Assembly: GCF_005239225.2 (NCBI RefSeq)
Contig: NC_133302.1
Location: 15,161,991-15,225,990 of the forward strand
Length of the DNA stretch: 64,000 nucleotides
Direction: 5' to 3'
Source of the DNA: Populus alba
Taxonomy: Eukaryota; Streptophyta; Magnoliopsida; Malpighiales; Salicaceae
In this document: piece by piece, positions 58,966 through 64,000 of the stretch
How positions within the stretch are numbered: position 1 is the first letter of the stretch
Layout: every line of letters begins with the position of its first letter
Made by a program: the position numbers and the translations under genes
The notes under the pieces: model-generated
What the model saw: only the letters and a program-made list of their open reading frames with translations
Told to the model about the DNA's origin: nothing
Databases searched by the model: none

Positions 58966-59934
58966 CTAAAAAGGATAACAATTAAGTAGTCAGTCCTACA
59001 ATCTTTCTGCATCAGAAAAAAAAATGTACAAGACCACAATTCAATAAATTTCTAAATGAAAATGAAATTTTCCGCATCAAATATTCACTCCATATGCAGT
59101 AGGTAACAGATTCTTGAGTCTTCACCTAAAAGAAGTGAACTGTTTATAAAATACAGAACACGCAGCCCATAGCTATCAATTTAGATTCCAATCTTGAATC
59201 AGATGTTAATACACAAGTTTGTGAATCCAGACATAAATAAGTAAAGTCTGTCTATTAATCTGACTTAAATGTGCACTTATGTACTTGAAAGCAAAAACAC
59301 ACACAGAGGTTAGACTACCATAGGGACAGAGTTAAATCTTTTGATTAAAATTTAAAAAATCTCATAACTACAGCTCATGACCAGCACTGGATTTACATGT
59401 CTCAGTAAATCTGTAGCTAATAGATATTCAAGTTCTATTTTATCATGGTGAAAAATGATCGCTTGCATTGTCAATGTGATTAGTAAAGCCTGAGATTTCT
59501 ATTCCATGGCATGTCACATATCAGCAACTCCCGTATGACATTCTCATAAGGATCTTCTGTAAAGTCACAACCATTGACAGTACGTTTGCAAACCATGTAG
59601 AGAGATTCTTTTAGACCCTGATTTTTCCTTCTCTTCATGCCTCTCTCCTAGAGATCTTAAGAAATACATTGGAGGAGTTGGAAAAACATTATTAAGAAAT
59701 ACCTAATAATAAAATCATACAAAAACAGCTCTTCGAAGTGGCCTATTAAATCTTCTCTAAAAGAATTGGCATTGCGTGTGTCCTTGAGTTGTTGCTATTA
59801 CTGTGTTTTACAGTGGGTTAATATTAATTTTTTAAAACAATATTAAAAAATATAGAAAATATTTTAAGTCCTTTGAATTTGATAGTTATTCTAGATTTAA
59901 GTAACTTGGATATGTGGCAATGCAAGACTATTTT
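58966..59934. other. spacer with conserved modules, unit D
   Basis: No known gene. A 52-codon minus-strand frame from ATG 59638 to TAA 59480 (VNGCDFTEDPYENVIREL) overlaps a module also present, degraded, at 25745-25880. About 59640-59790 repeats the spacer module of units B and C. Confidence 0.5.
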
Positions 59935-60375
59935 TTTATAATTTATTTTTTATTCTAAACAAAAATGCTAATTTTTTTTTATTTTTATTAAAAAAATATT
60001 TAAATTATCCTTTCAGTATTCTAAACAGAAATCCTAATTAATTATTTTTATACATTTAAACTACCCTTGAAGTTTCCTAAATGGAAATACTAATATTTTT
60101 TTATAAATGTTTTCTACTTTTTATATAAAAAAAAAACATTTAAATTATCCTTCAAGTATCTTAAATAGAAATGCTAATTAAGTTTTTTAAAAATATTTAA
60201 ACTAGACTTGAAGTAACCTAAATAAGTTTTTTTTATAAAAAATTTTATGTTTTTATACAAAAATTAAACTATCCTTGAAGTGTTTCTAGAAATTCTAATT
60301 ATTTTTTTTACAAATTATTTTTATTTTACATAAAAAAACATTTAAACTATCCTTCAAATATCCTAAACAAAAAAT
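59935..60375. repeat. AT-rich degenerate minisatellite, unit D
   Basis: The same tandem unit type as in units B and C (TTTAAACTACCCTTGAAGT), shorter here. Confidence 0.75.
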
Positions 60376-60655
60376 TTTGATTATTTGTTTTTTGGATTCC
60401 GGTGATGATTATCCTTCTCCTCCTCCTCTAGTACTGTCTCTATTTTAGATTTAATAAATTTAAATATATTTTTTATATTAATTTTATTTATTTATTTTAT
60501 ATTTGATTTGATTTATATTATTTGATTTATTTTTCTATTTTTATTCAATTAAAAAAAAATACATTGAATGGTATTATTGGAGCTTCAATCCTGCTCATCA
60601 TGGTTGAATGGTAGCCTTTATCGATAGTCCATGTCTCCTTGTATTGGGAATGAGG
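60376..60655 (-). pseudogene. 3' flank of a missing receptor-kinase copy
   Basis: Contains CATTGAATGGTATTATTGGA, TCATGGTTGAATGG and TATCGATAGTCC, the block that lies 3' of kinases A, B and C. Here it runs into unrelated sequence after about 60655, and no kinase follows. The duplicon appears to end or be broken at this point. Confidence 0.6.
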
Positions 60656-63119
60656 GCAAATATATATCACAATTAGCTCTGAATATTAATGGGTACGGAG
60701 CAGTCAGCTGTCTATGTTTTTTATTTTATTTTTAATTAAATAATAAAAATAAAGAGAAGGCTACTAAAACGTTGACGTCTTCTTCTTTCTTCTTTTGATA
60801 AGAATATAGTTAGTACCGAGAAAATGAAGGAAAACAGAAGCCAAAGATTTAAAGAAAATGAAATCGACGAGGAAAAACAGGAGAGGGAGAGGGGGAGAGG
60901 GAGAGGGGGTGCTTCTGGGCGGTAATCGTGAAAAGAAGGAAAGAAATAAGCAATTAATTGAAAAGATATTGTACTTGTTGAAGGACGAAAGTGCCCTTCA
61001 AGTTAAGACAAGGAAAAGAAGGTAGCTGGGAGAGAGCCAGGTGGCGATCATGAGAGGAGAAGGGTGACACGTGGTTGTGACTGGCACAAATCTCTTCCTT
61101 TTTACTGATTATTTAATTAATTCGTCGTCTTCTTGAGGTCCGTGTTGAACGAACCTAAAAAACAAGATGCCTTTCTAATTCTAGATCAGAGGACACGTTT
61201 CGAGATGTAAAAGACGCTAGAAAAAGTGTCATGTGTTTGTCAGTTTAGGTGTGTGGGGGAGTTCGACACGTGGATAGGAAGCAAGTTGCAGGAGGAGTAC
61301 TTATTACTCGTGAAAGATGCGGCTTTCTTTTATCTAGCTACTCTTGATGCGGGTGAATACTATTTTTTTTAAATGTTTTTTATTTTAAAATATATTGTTA
61401 TAGTTTCTTATTATTTTTAATATTATAATTTTAAAAAACAATAAAAAATATTAATTTAATACTTTTTAGTAGTATTCTACTAAAATAACTTGGAGTCACT
61501 TTATTTTTGTATTTTAAAAGTATTTAAAAAAAATATTTAAATATTTAAATTTTTTTTCATTTTATTAATTTTTTTTATATTTTTAGATTGTTTTGATATA
61601 GTAATATTAAAATATATTTTTAAAAATAAAAAAATAATATTTTAATATATTTCTAAATAAAAAAATATTTAAAAATTAACTACAAATATAAAAAAAGTTT
61701 AAATATCAAGAGAGTTTCAACTCAACACTTATCCCAATTATGCAAAGGATAAAAAGAAAAGCATTAGACTAGGTTTTTTTTTTAGTTTCACAGGGAATAA
61801 GAGGGATACTGTCGTTCAATAAATAAAAAATAACGAGGAATCATTTGATTTACCTTTCTATCTTTCGGATAGTTTTTTTAGGTTGCGCAATGCATTGTAA
61901 TTAAACAGGAGTGTTCATTTATTCCGAAAGTTAGACAGAGGTTTAATTCAAAATCAATTTAAATAAGTTAAGATAATTACTTTAATTGATGCATGGTAAA
62001 ATATAATATATTCATCAATGTTAATTTACATGTATAATATTTATATTGTTTTGAATCCAATATATATATATATATATATACACACCTTGACATTTATATG
62101 ACACGTATAATTTCTATATTCAATATATTATTCTTTTATTTTATGTTAAATTATAAATAATACTTGATGTATAAAATATAAAAAAAAATATTGAGCAGGA
62201 AATATTGAATAAGATATGAGTATAGTAGAAGCTTTGATATATAAATACCTACCACTAATAAATAAATTCATTTGTTTATGTGGCAGCGTGAAGAAGAACT
62301 AGAGAGTATCTTGACAAGTGTTGACGTGGCAATTATATCAGCTTAGACAAGTTTGAATCTAGTCATTTTCAGGTTCAATGGCTTCGGATCTCGATGTATT
62401 AAAACTAGAGATATTACACGCTTGACCTTATCTAAACACAAACAGATTGGTTGCATTGTTTGCTGTTTTTTTTATTCTTATTTAAAAAGATGAGATTAGT
62501 TTCATGAATATGTGAACAATTTTTTCAATTGAATTATTACGTTAAAGATATTGAGTATTTCATTCAATATATAATGCTTGTGTGTGTTTGGCAGCATGAT
62601 TTAGAATTTAATTTAAAACTAAAAAGTAATAATTGTTTTAGCTATTATTTAAAATACCTTAAAAAATATATAGGATAGAGATATCTTAAGAACTTTTGTA
62701 ATCGTTACAGGTTTTACAATACTTAATAAATTTCGACAAGTTCAGAACTTTCGTAGAGTATATGAAATTTATTTATCAAAATAATTCATTGATGCTCGAG
62801 AAAGGTCAATATTTACATTAGAAAAACTTGATTATCAACATTAGAAGTAATTAATTCAATCGAGAAAGTTCACATAGAAATAGTTACGGTAAGTCAGAAA
62901 TCCTAGAACCAGTACAATTGAATTCATTAATATTTAATCAATTGGTTGTTTGTTTTTAATCATTAATTTTTGTTTCATAAACTATTTCATTCGATTCCTC
63001 AAATAGATTATAATATAAAAAGCTTTGGTAATTAGTAGTAATTTTTACAAATCCTTATGAGATAATACTCTACTCATCACTTTATTACTTGTTACGATTC
63101 GTGTACTTGCAAAATTAAC
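60656..63119. other. unique AT-rich intergenic sequence
   Basis: No gene is supported. It contains a purine tract of GAGAGGGAGAGGG type (60886-60910), two CACGTG G-boxes (61068-61073 and 61267-61272), degraded MITE-like sequence at about 61545-61690 and a (TA)n run at about 62061-62081. Confidence 0.5.
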
Positions 63120-63178
63120 CAACATTGAGCTTGAGCAACTGGCAAGGACCTTGCATGTCAATACTCCTTCCTCATTCC
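63120..63178 (-). pseudogene. SHPRH: SHPRH-like exon piece with a stop, copy III
   Basis: After the acceptor TTTCATCCAG the frame reads GMRKEY, a TGA stop, then HARSL, which is the continuation expected after 63326-63424. Similarity ends near 63125. Another frame is open across this region but does not resemble the family. Confidence 0.7.
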
Positions 63179-63325
63179 CTGGATGAAATAGAAAGAATGT
63201 CAGTTTTAAAATGCTTGCATTCAATATTATTAATGAATTGTTCATTCAATATGTACAGTCCTAGTGTAGAAGTTTCCACAACAAAAAGAAAAGGAAAAAA
63301 GAAAAAAAAAATTGATCAAGCATAC

Positions 63326-63424
63326 CTCCAGAATGTGTATCTGCAGGCTGGCAGCAGACACAGCTTCATTTTCTAACTGGACCTTGCAATAGCTCTTTAT
63401 AACTCCAAGAATAACCTCCAATTC
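63326..63424 (-). pseudogene. SHPRH: SHPRH-like exon (ELEVILGVIKSYC), copy III
   Basis: A 33-codon open exon, ELEVILGVIKSYCKVQL to LQIHILE, lies between a TGACAG acceptor and a GTATGC donor. In SHPRH this helical region follows the exon ending GETVM and precedes the RING. Neither of the other copies in this window retains it. Confidence 0.8.
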
Positions 63425-64000
63425 CTGTCATAATTCAAATTTTAAATAAATAATACAAAATAAATGGATAAAAATATAGTTGATAATGGGTTTAAGACAA
63501 CATAAAATTTGAAATTCATGTATGAAATTATCAAATTTGAGAATCAATTGGTCAGAAATCAAAGAATTAATAAGTTTGGAAATTTAATTAAAATTTGGAT
63601 TAATTTAATTAATGAAGAATTAATAAGTTTGCAGACTTAATTAAACTTTGATTTAATTAATTAAATAAATTCAGGGATTTAATTGGAATTAACCCAAGGG
63701 CACAATTGGAAATCAGTTAATACTGATTAGGATCCCAATTGTTAAGTTTAAATTGTTTAGGGACCAAAGTGAAAAACAAATGCGCCCAAGGACACAACGG
63801 CGCCGTTTTGGAAGCAGTGTTCATCGTCTCCTTCGTTGCACGCAGATGAAGCCGGTTTAACAGGGAATGTATAGCTGCCCACGATGATCAAGGCCAACAA
63901 TCCGGACTCTTCTGGAAGGCAGGGGCGAACGTGCCCCATGACCTGGGGACACGAACGCGCAGAGAGAGGAACGTGCCTCACGCTGCGTTCGTTCTTTTCT
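63425..64000. other. AT-rich then GC-rich sequence, unassigned
   Basis: From 63500 to 63740 it is rich in TTAATTAA-type repeats. From about 63750 to the window end base composition changes sharply to GC-rich (CGGCGCCGTTTTGG). No gene or complete transposon can be named. The shift suggests a transposon that continues beyond the window. Confidence 0.4.

Noticed and set aside
63045..63245. 66-codon minus-strand frame
   Set aside because: It reads the SHPRH copy III exon in the wrong frame; the family-like frame (GMRKEY) has a stop.
1..64000. tRNA, rRNA or organelle-derived genes
   Set aside because: I saw no cloverleaf-like or rRNA-like stretch; the TGGTATCAGAGC matches are retrotransposon primer sites, not tRNA genes.

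Overview
This is a plant nuclear window, most likely from a poplar or other Salicaceae species. The reasons are GT-AG introns, AT-rich spacers, plant LTR retrotransposons primed from initiator tRNA-Met, plant LINE-type L1 elements, an LRR receptor-kinase cluster of the MIK2 clade, remnants of a plant SHPRH gene, and a short interspersed repeat (5782-6003) of a type I associate with Populus. The species call is inference.

The core is a tandem duplicon on the minus strand. Each unit holds a receptor kinase, an AT-rich minisatellite array, conserved spacer modules and exons of an SHPRH-type SNF2/RING ubiquitin ligase. Three receptor-kinase copies are present: A (7390-10706, broken by small deletions), B (28682-31830, without promoter, start codon or signal peptide, and otherwise decayed) and C (49219-52448, intact, two exons, 1027 residues). 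A promoter remnant at about 3855-3990 and a 3' flank remnant at about 60560-60650 suggest two further copies that were lost. SHPRH exons lie in three groups (16.9-18.1 kb with 34.6-40.9 kb; 56.1-59.0 kb; 63.1-63.4 kb). Several of these exons carry stops or frameshifts, so no working SHPRH gene is seen.

After the duplications, transposons entered individual copies. From left to right they are: a truncated minus-strand Ty3/gypsy element at 1-3065; a copia gag scrap at 3290-3690; a 3.8-kb non-autonomous LTR element at 12197-16015; a 5.3-kb copia element at 18432-23764; a 5'-truncated L1 at 31923-33093; a young 5.4-kb chromodomain gypsy element at 35279-40668; a 4.7-kb L1-like LINE at 42043-46721; and a non-autonomous hAT element at 54661-55617. 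Paralogous duplicon copies serve as empty sites for several of these insertions.

Only two loci look able to make a host protein: receptor kinase C and a 77-residue two-exon membrane protein of unknown function at 57233-57552 on the plus strand. The most interesting signals are the SHPRH-receptor kinase duplicon, the non-autonomous LTR element that shares leader sequence with the nearby copia element, and a long inverted repeat just upstream of the one intact receptor kinase.
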